Shown: one piece after another, positions 54,462 through 62,092 of the stretch
Layout: every line of letters starts with the position of its first letter
Numbering within the stretch: the stretch's first letter is position 1
From: an uncultured Prevotellaceae bacterium
GTDB lineage: Bacteria; Bacteroidota; Bacteroidia; Bacteroidales; Muribaculaceae
NCBI GenBank assembly: GCA_946186575.1
Contig: CAMHNO010000011.1
Location: forward strand, 1-64,000
Length of the DNA stretch: 64,000 nucleotides
Reading direction: 5' to 3'
Program-made: the position numbers and the translations under genes
The notes under the pieces: generated by a model
The model's input: the letters and a program-made list of their open reading frames with translations, nothing else
Told to the model about the DNA's origin: nothing
Database searches by the model: none

Positions 54462-56210
54462 TTAGATGCCGAGGTCGCGGCAAATAGTGTCGATTTTAGC
54501 GTCGGCCCATTCGTTCTTGGCATCGTATTCGGCAGCGCTCTCGAGCTTGTCGTGAACCTCGATGTAGAACTTAATCTTGGGCTCAGTGCCCGATGGTCGA
54601 ATCGAAACCTTGGTGCCGTCTTCGGTGTAGTACTGCAGCACGTTGCTGGTAGTGGGCATTTCGATCTTGGTGACCTTTCCAGTCTTCACATCGAGCTGCT
54701 CGAGCTTGAGGAAGTCCTTGATAGTAACCACAGGCGAGCCGGCTATTGATTGCTGAGGATTTTCGCGGAAATTCTTCATCATAGCCACTATCTCCTCGGC
54801 GCCACTCTTGCCTTTGCGCACTACCGAGATGCCACGCTCCTTAGAGTAGCCATAGTTCATGTATAGGTCAATGAGCATCTCATTCATGGTCATGCCTTTT
54901 TCCTTAGCCCACGCTGCAATCTCGCACATCAGGGGAATAGATGACACCGAGTCCTTGTCGCGTGCAAAGGTCTCTGGCAAGAAACCGTAGCTCTCCTCGC
55001 CACCGCCCAGGTAGCGTCCCTTGCCCTCCATTTCGCGCATGATAGTAGCAATCCACTTGAAGCCAGTGTAACAGTCAAACATCTTCACCCCTAACTTATC
55101 GGCCATGCGCTTGATGGTCTCGCTGGTGACGATGGTCTTGACAATGTACTCGTCACCCTTGAGCTTGCCAAGCTCGCGGTTGCGAGTGAGCAGATAGTAG
55201 TGGAAAATGATTTGTATCTGGTTACCGTTAACAAGTTCATATTTGCCCTTGTTATTCTTAAACACAACGCTGATGCGGTCGGCATCGGGGTCGCTGGCAA
55301 GAGCAATGTCGGCCTGAGTTTCTTCGGCCTTGTCGATGGCCATCTGCATTGTTGGTGCATTCTCGGGGTTTGGCGACTCAACAGTTGGGAACTCGCCACT
55401 CATCACATCCTGCTCGGGCACATGTATGATGTTTTTGAAGCCCCATCGCTCGATTGATTGTGGAATGATGTAGCGACCCACACCGTGAATTGGGGTGTAG
55501 ACAATCTTGAGGTCGCTGTGCTTTGCATCCACCTCTGGACTGAGTGAGAGGGTGTGGATGTCCTCAAGATATTTCTCATCAATGTCATTGCCTATAATCT
55601 CTATCAGGTCGGGGTTACCATTAAACTTTATCTCGCTAACGCCCTTGATGTCGTTGACATAGTTGATGATATTCACATCGTGAGGCGACACCACCTGTGC
55701 TCCATCATCCCAGTAGGCCTTGTAGCCATTATACTCCTTAGGATTGTGAGACGCAGTGATGTTCACACCGCTCTGGCAGCCGAGCAATCTGATAGCATAA
55801 GAGACCTCGGGAGTGGGTCGTGGGCCTTCGAAGAGGAATACCTTGATGCCATTGGCACTAAAAATATTGGCCACAGTCTCTGCAAAAAGGCGGCTATTGT
55901 TGCGCACGTCGTGCCCCACAATCACCTTGCGTTCAGGCAAATCTTTGAATGCCTCGTTGATGTAGTTTGCAAGACCTTGAGTTGCTGCCCCCACAGTGTA
56001 GATGTTCATGCGATTGCTGCCAGGGCCCATTATGCCACGCAAGCCACCGGTACCAAACTCAAGATCCTTGTAGAAAGCCTCAATTAGTTCGGTCTTATCC
56101 TCGGCATTAATCATCTCACGCACTTGAGCCTTGGTTTGGTCATCATAGCCCTCGCCAAGCCACTGCTGAGCCTTAAGAGTCAACTCTTGAATCAATTTTT
56201 CGTCGTTCAT
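54462..56210 (-). CDS. Phosphoglucomutase/phosphomannomutase (alpha-D-phosphohexomutase)
   Basis: Cytoplasmic phosphohexomutase of 582 residues, interconverting hexose 1- and 6-phosphates for glycan and nucleotide-sugar supply. The phosphoserine loop is TASHNPKEYNGYK, the magnesium loop is DPDADR, the sugar-specificity loop is GGGEESYG, and the C-terminal phosphate-binding loop is IRPSGTEPKIKFY. The long form (about 580 residues) is that of the PgcA/PGM2 type. Whether glucose or mannose is preferred cannot be read from sequence. A -7 promoter box lies 38 bp upstream. Confidence 0.93.
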   Translation of the reverse strand: MNDEKLIQELTLKAQQWLGEGYDDQTKAQVREMINAEDKTELIEAFYKDLEFGTGGLRGIMGPGSNRMNIYTVGAATQGLANYINEAFKDLPERKVIVGHDVRNNSRLFAETVANIFSANGIKVFLFEGPRPTPEVSYAIRLLGCQSGVNITASHNPKEYNGYKAYWDDGAQVVSPHDVNIINYVNDIKGVSEIKFNGNPDLIEIIGNDIDEKYLEDIHTLSLSPEVDAKHSDLKIVYTPIHGVGRYIIPQSIERWGFKNIIHVPEQDVMSGEFPTVESPNPENAPTMQMAIDKAEETQADIALASDPDADRISVVFKNNKGKYELVNGNQIQIIFHYYLLTRNRELGKLKGDEYIVKTIVTSETIKRMADKLGVKMFDCYTGFKWIATIMREMEGKGRYLGGGEESYGFLPETFARDKDSVSSIPLMCEIAAWAKEKGMTMNEMLIDLYMNYGYSKERGISVVRKGKSGAEEIVAMMKNFRENPQQSIAGSPVVTIKDFLKLEQLDVKTGKVTKIEMPTTSNVLQYYTEDGTKVSIRPSGTEPKIKFYIEVHDKLESAAEYDAKNEWADAKIDTICRDLGI

Positions 56211-56247
56211 GATTTTAAATATTATTTATTGTTCTTATTATAATCTA

Positions 56248-56255
56248 CAAAAATA
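56248..56255 (-). promoter_or_regulatory. Candidate promoter -7 box for the phosphohexomutase gene
   Basis: Minus-strand TATTTTTG matches TAnnTTTG and lies 38 bp before the ATG at 56210, in an AT-rich 80-bp gap where chance matches are likely. Confidence 0.35.
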
Positions 56256-56290
56256 ATCAAAATTTATCAGTTTCACAAATTAACAGTTCA

Positions 56291-57583
56291 TCAACTGAAA
56301 AAAGTTTTGAACACGTTAATCATGTTGATATGATCAGTTACAGATGCTGTCTCCCTAATAGAGTGCATGGCCAGTAGTGGATTGCCCACATCTACACCTT
56401 CAATATCGATTTGCCCAGTAAGGATATTGCCAAGTGTGGAGCCACCAGCCACATCGCTGTGATTAACGAAATACTGGCAAGGTGAACCAGCTTCGTCGCA
56501 AAGGTTCTTGAAAATAGCTGCCGAGTGTGCATCGCTCATGTACTTGCAGTTGGCATTAATCTTAATGCATGGGCCTCCACCCAATGTGGGATGACTTGTG
56601 GGGTCATATTTTTCATTATAGTTAGGGTGATGAGCATGAGCATTGTCGGCACTGATGAGGAAAGTCTTCTGCAACGCCACACAGTAGTCATCAAAGTTAC
56701 ATCCTTGGCTCTCGGCCATGCGATTCAATGCGTTGGCAAGCACTGGCGAGCCCGCGCCCTGCTTGGTTCCGCTGCCTGTTTCCTCGTTATCGAAGATTGC
56801 AGCAATGCAAGTAGAGTCATCGTCGGTGGCTTCGGTAATTGCTGTAACAGCAGCATGAGCCATACTCAGGTCGTCGAGCCGACCCGAAGAGATAAACTCA
56901 TTATTCAAGCCAAAGGTGCAAGCAGGAGTGGTATCGTAGAGTATCAGGTCAAAATCTAAAATCTGGTCGATTGTAACGCCGAGTTCTTGAGCCACTAAGT
57001 TAAGGAGCATGTTGTCGGCCTCAAATTCGTCGTTCACCTTGGCGATGATTGGAAGCATGTCTTTCTGCTTTGAGAGAGGATTTCCCTCATTCACAGCTCT
57101 ATTAAAATGAATGGCCAGATGCGAAATCTGCAATAATGGGCGATTAATCTTGATTGTGCGCGATATCACTTCAAGAGGCGATTTCCCCCTGAGAATCACG
57201 CGACCGGCAATCGACAGTGGCCGATCGAACCACGTGTAAAGAATGGGGCCACCATAAACTTCGGTGTTTAGCTTAACGATGCCACCGTCGCAACACATCT
57301 CGGCATTAGGCTTAATGCGGAAGCAAGGCGAATCGCTATGAGCAGCCACAATTTTAAAACCAGTTTCAACCACAGGCTTGTGCCCAACTTTTACCGCAAA
57401 GACAGCCGAGTCGTTCTTGGTAAAGAAAAATTTCTCGCCAGGCATGGCCGTTAGTTTCTCGGTGAGTGATTTCTCCTTAAAGCCATTATCAACAAGGATT
57501 TTCTTGATTGTTTCAACAGCAAGAAAATTGCATGGACTGTTGTCCATAAACCTTAGTAACGAATCGATATATTTTGTTTCCAT
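56291..57583 (-). CDS. M18 family metalloaminopeptidase
   Basis: Cytosolic aminopeptidase of 430 residues related to ApeB and aspartyl aminopeptidase. Binuclear zinc ligands are in AAHSDSPCFRI, IFDNEETGSGTKQG (with the general-base Glu), and NHSDVAGGSTLG. The segment DNAHAHHPNYNEKY is the usual tetrahedral-assembly loop. It releases N-terminal amino acids, often acidic ones in this family. It lies 33 bp after DUF5063 and 80 bp before the phosphohexomutase gene. Confidence 0.93.
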   Translation of the reverse strand: METKYIDSLLRFMDNSPCNFLAVETIKKILVDNGFKEKSLTEKLTAMPGEKFFFTKNDSAVFAVKVGHKPVVETGFKIVAAHSDSPCFRIKPNAEMCCDGGIVKLNTEVYGGPILYTWFDRPLSIAGRVILRGKSPLEVISRTIKINRPLLQISHLAIHFNRAVNEGNPLSKQKDMLPIIAKVNDEFEADNMLLNLVAQELGVTIDQILDFDLILYDTTPACTFGLNNEFISSGRLDDLSMAHAAVTAITEATDDDSTCIAAIFDNEETGSGTKQGAGSPVLANALNRMAESQGCNFDDYCVALQKTFLISADNAHAHHPNYNEKYDPTSHPTLGGGPCIKINANCKYMSDAHSAAIFKNLCDEAGSPCQYFVNHSDVAGGSTLGNILTGQIDIEGVDVGNPLLAMHSIRETASVTDHINMINVFKTFFS

Positions 57584-57616
57584 AATTTATTATGAGTTTT
57601 TTTGAGTTGTGAGTCG

Positions 57617-58123
57617 TTATTTAAATCTTACGCTTAACCAGTGTAATGCTCGCATTACATTGCACAAAGTCTGCCCCCAATACTCTGTGAAATTCTCCTT
57701 GCATATCTCAAGAAGTCTAAGCTGATCGTCGGTGCCGAGGTCGCGCAACGATGCCACAAGATTGTAGAACTCTTGATAGAGGTCAGCAAGATCTTCCGAG
57801 ATAGAGGCTGAAATTGGTGTGTCGCTGTATTTCATATCTTCAATGAAAACCTCTAAATAAATGTCTTCATCGGCCATAATAGAGCTCAGAGCGTTCCGAA
57901 CCATATTATAAGTCGGCTCGTCGAGCGATGGTGAGATATAATTATCGGTATAACCAATTGCTGGCTCCAAGTCGAGCACTGTTATGTAAACACGAGGTAG
58001 AATCTTGAGCAATTCTTCAACAAACGATTCGCGTGCAAAAGTGCCACAGTTCTCAATGAGATGACAATACTCATTGGTCAGAGCAATCAAGGCCAAGCTA
58101 TTGGGTGATAATTTTTTGTCCAT
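57617..58123 (-). CDS. DUF5063 family protein
   Basis: A small soluble helical protein of about 168 residues that matches the DUF5063 pattern (an N-terminal FxxLxNEYCxxIE helix, central acidic region, and C-terminal FTEYWGQTLCNVMRALH). No function is known for the family. The start is ATG at 58123, two codons inside a GTG (58129) whose bases overlap the nadD stop as GTGA. Translational coupling to nadD is likely either way. Its place after gmk-nadD suggests a shared operon in Bacteroidales. Confidence 0.78.
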   Translation of the reverse strand: MDKKLSPNSLALIALTNEYCHLIENCGTFARESFVEELLKILPRVYITVLDLEPAIGYTDNYISPSLDEPTYNMVRNALSSIMADEDIYLEVFIEDMKYSDTPISASISEDLADLYQEFYNLVASLRDLGTDDQLRLLEICKENFTEYWGQTLCNVMRALHWLSVRFK

Positions 58124-58125
58124 AA

Positions 58126-58707
58126 TCACTGAATGTATAATTTATTCTTAAGAATATATTTTTCCACATCATCGGGCACATAGAAGCTCACGCTCTTCAT
58201 CGCCTTGAGTCGTTGGCGCACAACAGTCGAAGACAACTCTACAAGAGGCGCATCGACCATTGCCACCCTCGACTCAAACTCCTTGGGGATAACCACTTCA
58301 AATCCACGGCGAGGATAAACGAGCACATGATGGTTCTTGATGATGGTCTCTCCATCCTTCCACTGGTCGAAGTTGCACCAATTGTCGGCACCTATCACAA
58401 GATAGAAATCATCGTGAGGGAACTTCGCTTGTAGAGCATTAAGGGTGTTGACGGTGTAGGATGGACGCGGAAGCTCAAACTCGAAGGCAGTGGTCTCAAC
58501 TCTGGGCAAGCGCCGCGTCACCATCTCGGCCATGCGCAGGCGGTGTGCGTCGCCAGCCATGACCACGCCCTCTTTAAGCGGATTTTGCGGGGCGACCATG
58601 AGCCACAACTGATCTACTGCTCCACTATCGACTATGTAGCTGGCAATCAGTGCATGCCCCACATGAATGGGATTGAACGAGCCTCCAAACACACCTATTT
58701 TGCTCAT
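58126..58707 (-). CDS. nadD: Nicotinate-nucleotide adenylyltransferase
   Basis: NAD biosynthesis enzyme that joins nicotinate mononucleotide and ATP, 193 residues. The nucleotidyltransferase motif GGSFNPIHVGHALIA (HxGH) is at the N-terminus, and the C-terminal SSTVVRQRL (ISSTxIR motif) is present; YLVIGADNWCNFDQWKD is the conserved substrate loop. The start codon overlaps the gmk stop by 4 bp, and the DUF5063 gene overlaps or touches its stop, so the three are coupled. Confidence 0.95.
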   Translation of the reverse strand: MSKIGVFGGSFNPIHVGHALIASYIVDSGAVDQLWLMVAPQNPLKEGVVMAGDAHRLRMAEMVTRRLPRVETTAFEFELPRPSYTVNTLNALQAKFPHDDFYLVIGADNWCNFDQWKDGETIIKNHHVLVYPRRGFEVVIPKEFESRVAMVDAPLVELSSTVVRQRLKAMKSVSFYVPDDVEKYILKNKLYIQ

Positions 58708-59297
58708 CTCTTTTCAACAAAACTAGTAATTATAGCCTTAACCTCATTGACGGCATCGTCCAGGACATCGTTAACAACGCAATGGTCAAATTTGTTAGCA
58801 AACGAGAGTTCGGTTGCCGCTTTGTCAACACGATTGTTTATGTCCTCAATGCTGTCGGTGGCTCTTGAGAGCAATCGCTTGCGCAATGTCTCAATTGATG
58901 GCGGTTTGATGAATATAGAGAGGGCATTATCGCCATAAATTCTTTTAACATCAACACCTCCCATCACATCAAGGTCAAGAATCACATTGTTACCCTTGCC
59001 AGTAATGCGGGTTATTTCGCTCTTGAGAGTGCCATAGTATCTACCCTTGTACACCTCGTGCCATTCGGCAAATTCCTCGCGCTCTATGCGCTTCTTAAAG
59101 TCATCCACCTCCAGAAAGTAATATTCAACCCCATCACGCTCATTGCCACGTGGCTTGCGTGTAGTGGCCGAAATGGAGAACTCCAGTCTGAGACTCTCAC
59201 ATTTCATGAGTTCGCCAATTATCGTTGACTTTCCTGTGCCTGATGGTGCCGATATCACTATTAGCTTTCCTTTATCCATAGTTCCCACTGTATTCAT
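58704..59297 (-). CDS. gmk: Guanylate kinase
   Basis: Phosphorylates GMP to GDP; 197 residues, cytoplasmic. The P-loop is SAPSGTGKST, and the GMP-binding residues lie in ISATTRKPRGNERDGVEYYF. The motif DLDVMGGVDVKR is the Walker B-like region. Two ATG starts are possible: 59297, and 59279 six codons later. The second places the P-loop at the usual distance from the N-terminus, so the true start is uncertain. It lies 17 bp after yicC and overlaps nadD. Confidence 0.95.
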   Translation of the reverse strand: MNTVGTMDKGKLIVISAPSGTGKSTIIGELMKCESLRLEFSISATTRKPRGNERDGVEYYFLEVDDFKKRIEREEFAEWHEVYKGRYYGTLKSEITRITGKGNNVILDLDVMGGVDVKRIYGDNALSIFIKPPSIETLRKRLLSRATDSIEDINNRVDKAATELSFANKFDHCVVNDVLDDAVNEVKAIITSFVEKR

Positions 59298-59314
59298 TGT
59301 TTCAATTGTGAATG

Positions 59315-60190
59315 CTACAAAACATTCAGCACTTGTTCTTTGATTTGCTCAAGGTTGTCCTTCATCTCCACCACTATCTGCTGCATCTGGGCATGGTTCG
59401 ACTTGGAACCAGTAGTGTTTATTTCTCTACCCATCTCTTGCGCGATGAATCCAAGTTTCTTGCCCTGTCGATGACCGCTGTCAAGGGTTTCGATAAAATA
59501 GTTCAGGTGATTCCGGAGGCGGGTTTTCTCCTCGGTTATGTCGAGCTTTTCGATATAGTAAATAAGCTCCTGTTCAAGGCGGTTCTTGTCGTAGTCCACC
59601 TGCTCAAGTTGCGATAGCGCCTCAAGAAGTCGAGCCTTTATTTTCTCAACTCTCGTTGTCTCGTACTCTGTTAGGTTATCAAGCAGCAGCCCAATGGCCT
59701 CTATCTTTTGCCTGAAGAAAACATCCAAGCGCCTGCCTTCCTGACTGCGGAAGTCCACTGCCGCTTGCAATGCCTTGTCCACAACCTCCCTTACTGCATC
59801 AAGTTCCTGCTGGGCCGCAACAAGATTAGCATCGGGCTTGAACACATCGGGCATGCGCAGCAGCGTCGACCACCAGTCCTGGGGTTGTGGCAGATTCAGC
59901 TCGCTGGCCGCTGCCTGCACCTGGCGCTGATAACTGCCAAGGAGTTCCACGTTTAGCTGCGAGGCCGCAGCGTTGTCGATGGTCTCGCTTGTGATGTAGA
60001 CATCTACCTTACCTCGGCCAAACTCACGCGCAATGGTGTTGCGCAACTCAAGCTCAAGCTCTCGATAGAGCACGGGCATCTTAACCGTTAGGTCCAATTG
60101 CTTGCTGTTTAGCGATTTTATCTCGGCTGTCAGTTTTTTATTGCAAGTCACAATAGTGGCTTTGCCAAAGCCTGTCATTGACTGTATCAT
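59315..60190 (-). CDS. YicC family endoribonuclease-type protein
   Basis: A 291-residue protein with the YicC N-terminal domain (MIQSMTGFGKATI, with KSLNSKQLDLTVKMP) and the C-terminal DUF1732 domain (RNHLNYFIETLD, GKKLGFIAQEMGREINTTGS). E. coli YicC is an RNase that helps RNA turnover. The ATG at 60190 is right because the usual MxxSMTGFG start is there and the promoter box at 60223-60230 lies upstream of it, whereas a start at 60256 would be ahead of that promoter. It heads the yicC-gmk-nadD-DUF5063 run. Confidence 0.92.
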   Translation of the reverse strand: MIQSMTGFGKATIVTCNKKLTAEIKSLNSKQLDLTVKMPVLYRELELELRNTIAREFGRGKVDVYITSETIDNAAASQLNVELLGSYQRQVQAAASELNLPQPQDWWSTLLRMPDVFKPDANLVAAQQELDAVREVVDKALQAAVDFRSQEGRRLDVFFRQKIEAIGLLLDNLTEYETTRVEKIKARLLEALSQLEQVDYDKNRLEQELIYYIEKLDITEEKTRLRNHLNYFIETLDSGHRQGKKLGFIAQEMGREINTTGSKSNHAQMQQIVVEMKDNLEQIKEQVLNVL

Positions 60191-60222
60191 ACAATAGAAG
60201 TTCAAAAAAGTTTTTTGTGATG

Positions 60223-60230
60223 CAAATATA
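60223..60230 (-). promoter_or_regulatory. Promoter -7 box for the yicC-gmk-nadD operon
   Basis: Minus-strand TATATTTG, an exact TAnnTTTG match 32 bp before the ATG at 60190; it decides between the two possible yicC starts. Confidence 0.6.
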
Positions 60231-60532
60231 AGCATTTTTTTGTTGAACCCCGTCATAAATAAAGAATATTTTATTCACAATCAGATTTTCTGTGCGACAG
60301 GGTGCAAGGCTGATATTAATTAATGATTCGTGAAGTAAAATCTTTGCTTTTTTTAATAAATAAAATTTTAAGAAAATATCATGCATATATAATTTTTTTC
60401 AATAAACAAAAGATTTCGTAAATTTGCAAACCAAATGCTCACGAGCGATTGATCGCAACATATTCGATTAAAATTAAGCACTAAAATTGGAGATATAACT
60501 CAATACTCAAATCAATTCAAAACTCAAAAACT
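60231..60532 (+). promoter_or_regulatory. Divergent intergenic region with promoter for the 5'-nucleotidase gene
   Basis: The 342-bp region between the two genes (60191-60532) has no gene I can support. TAAATTTG at 60419-60426 is a -7 box for the plus-strand gene, with TTTC 18 bp upstream as a poor -33 element; the leader would be about 100 nt. The rest is AT-rich without clear structure. Confidence 0.45.
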
Positions 60533-61960
60533 ATGAGAAAAACTGTTTTTTCAATCATTGTAATTAGTTTGTTGTCGATTACCACTTTATCATGGGGCAA
60601 AACCGTAAGGATATTATCGACCAACGACATGCACTCGGCAATAGAAAAGATGCCAAAATTGGCAACAATTGTCGACAGCTTGCGAGCCATAGACCCTGCG
60701 CTGCTAATTCTTTCAGCGGGCGACAATCACTCAGGAAACCCCTACAACGACTATTATCAGCCAGTGGGCTACCCAATGATTGAGATGATGAATTTAATAG
60801 GATTTGATGCCTCGGCCATGGGTAATCATGAGTACGATTTAGGCATTGAAGGCTTAGCATGCATGACCTCATTGTCAAACTTCAGCTACCTTGCCGCAAA
60901 TCTCAGTTGTCCTCCCGAGAGCGGCATTAATGTTCGCCCATATCAGGTGTTTGATGTGGGTGGTGCTAAAGTGGGGGTGCTTGGAATAACACAAGTCGGC
61001 ACCCTGGGTATTCCTGACACTCACCCCGACAATACTTCGGGCTTGAAATTTGAGATTCCGCAAAGCGTTATACCTCACTACAAGTGGCTTACCGAACAAT
61101 GTGAAATTAATGTGTTGCTTACTCATATCGGCTATGAGCAAGATGTGGAACTTGCCAATGAGTTCCCTTATTACGACTTGATCGTGAGCGGTCACAGCCA
61201 CACCCAGCTCGAAGGCGGCGAACTCCACGATGGAGTTCTAATCACCCAGAATGGCAAACAACTGCCACGAGTCACACTCACCACAATCGAGGTCGAAGAA
61301 GGTAAAGTGGTGAACAAGAAGGCCGAAAACATATTTCTCGACAGCATCACCCCTCACAGTAAAGCTGCCGACGCGTTAATGAGCTATTTCACAAGTGACC
61401 CGAAGTTCAAGCGCGTGGTGGCACAAGCGTCAACCGACATCAGCAGCTACCAATCGTTAGGCGTGATGATGTGCGAGGCGTGGGCATCGACCCTGGATTG
61501 CGACATTGCCATCGAGAATTATGGCGGAGTGCGCTACGACCACATCGCCGCAGGCCCTATAACAGTGAAAGATGTGCTAAATTTGGATCCCTACAAAAAT
61601 AATCCAGTTGTCATGACACTCACTGGACAAGAACTAAGCGACCTGCTCATTGCCTGCCACAAGGTGGACCGCAACCGTTTTCCCATAACCAGTGGTTGCA
61701 CTGCAGTGGTCACCTATAGCGATGCGTCAAAATCGAAAATAAAAAAATTAGAGCTATTCACCACCGACGGCAAGCGCTTAGACATGAAAAAGAAATATCG
61801 TGTGGTCACCAACAACTATGTGGCCTCGACTTGCGTTTCTCAGCGCGAAGACGCTGGAAAGCGACTAACGATGTCGACAGCCTCGCTAATCATTGAGTGG
61901 CTCGAGCAGAAGCAAGAGGTGGACTATCACGGTCGCGCCAGTTTCACCGAGAAATGGTGA
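60533..61960 (+). CDS. 5'-nucleotidase/2',3'-cyclic phosphodiesterase family protein (UshA-like)
   Basis: Exported metallophosphoesterase of 475 residues with a signal peptide (MRKTVFSIIVISLLSITTL, cleaved near residue 22). The N-terminal metallophosphatase domain has LSTNDMHSA, SAGDNHSGN, MGNHEYDLG, LLTHIGYE and SGHSHTQL, the full binuclear metal set. From about residue 290 comes the 5_nucleotid_C domain with NYGGVRYD and the substrate clamp. It likely hydrolyses extracellular nucleotides in the periplasm. The two domains are in a single gene here. A 14-bp-stem terminator follows. Confidence 0.92.
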   Translation: MRKTVFSIIVISLLSITTLSWGKTVRILSTNDMHSAIEKMPKLATIVDSLRAIDPALLILSAGDNHSGNPYNDYYQPVGYPMIEMMNLIGFDASAMGNHEYDLGIEGLACMTSLSNFSYLAANLSCPPESGINVRPYQVFDVGGAKVGVLGITQVGTLGIPDTHPDNTSGLKFEIPQSVIPHYKWLTEQCEINVLLTHIGYEQDVELANEFPYYDLIVSGHSHTQLEGGELHDGVLITQNGKQLPRVTLTTIEVEEGKVVNKKAENIFLDSITPHSKAADALMSYFTSDPKFKRVVAQASTDISSYQSLGVMMCEAWASTLDCDIAIENYGGVRYDHIAAGPITVKDVLNLDPYKNNPVVMTLTGQELSDLLIACHKVDRNRFPITSGCTAVVTYSDASKSKIKKLELFTTDGKRLDMKKKYRVVTNNYVASTCVSQREDAGKRLTMSTASLIIEWLEQKQEVDYHGRASFTEKW

Positions 61961-61979
61961 ACTATGGTTTGCTCATGGG

Positions 61980-62024
61980 TTGTTGATAACTTTTGCCAAT
62001 AAAGTTATCAACAATTGTTTTTTT
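61980..62024 (+). terminator. Intrinsic terminator before nrdJ
   Basis: TTGTTGATAACTTT (61980-61993) is the exact reverse complement of 62001-62014, loop 7 nt, followed by TTGTTTTTTT. It ends the 5'-nucleotidase gene transcript. Confidence 0.8.
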
Positions 62025-62040
62025 ATCTGTTTATTGTAAT

Positions 62041-62048
62041 TAATTTTG
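62041..62048 (+). promoter_or_regulatory. Promoter -7 box for the ribonucleotide reductase gene
   Basis: TAATTTTG, an exact TAnnTTTG match 44 bp before the GTG at 62093. The gap after the terminator is too short for a full cobalamin riboswitch. Confidence 0.5.
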
Positions 62049-62092
62049 CATGCTTTTCAAGAAAAATTAATTAACAATCATAATACATTAAA

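Noticed and set aside
61961-62092. Possible cobalamin riboswitch before nrdJ
   Set aside because: Only about 70 bp remain after the terminator and I see no B12-box sequence; the interval is too short for the full fold.
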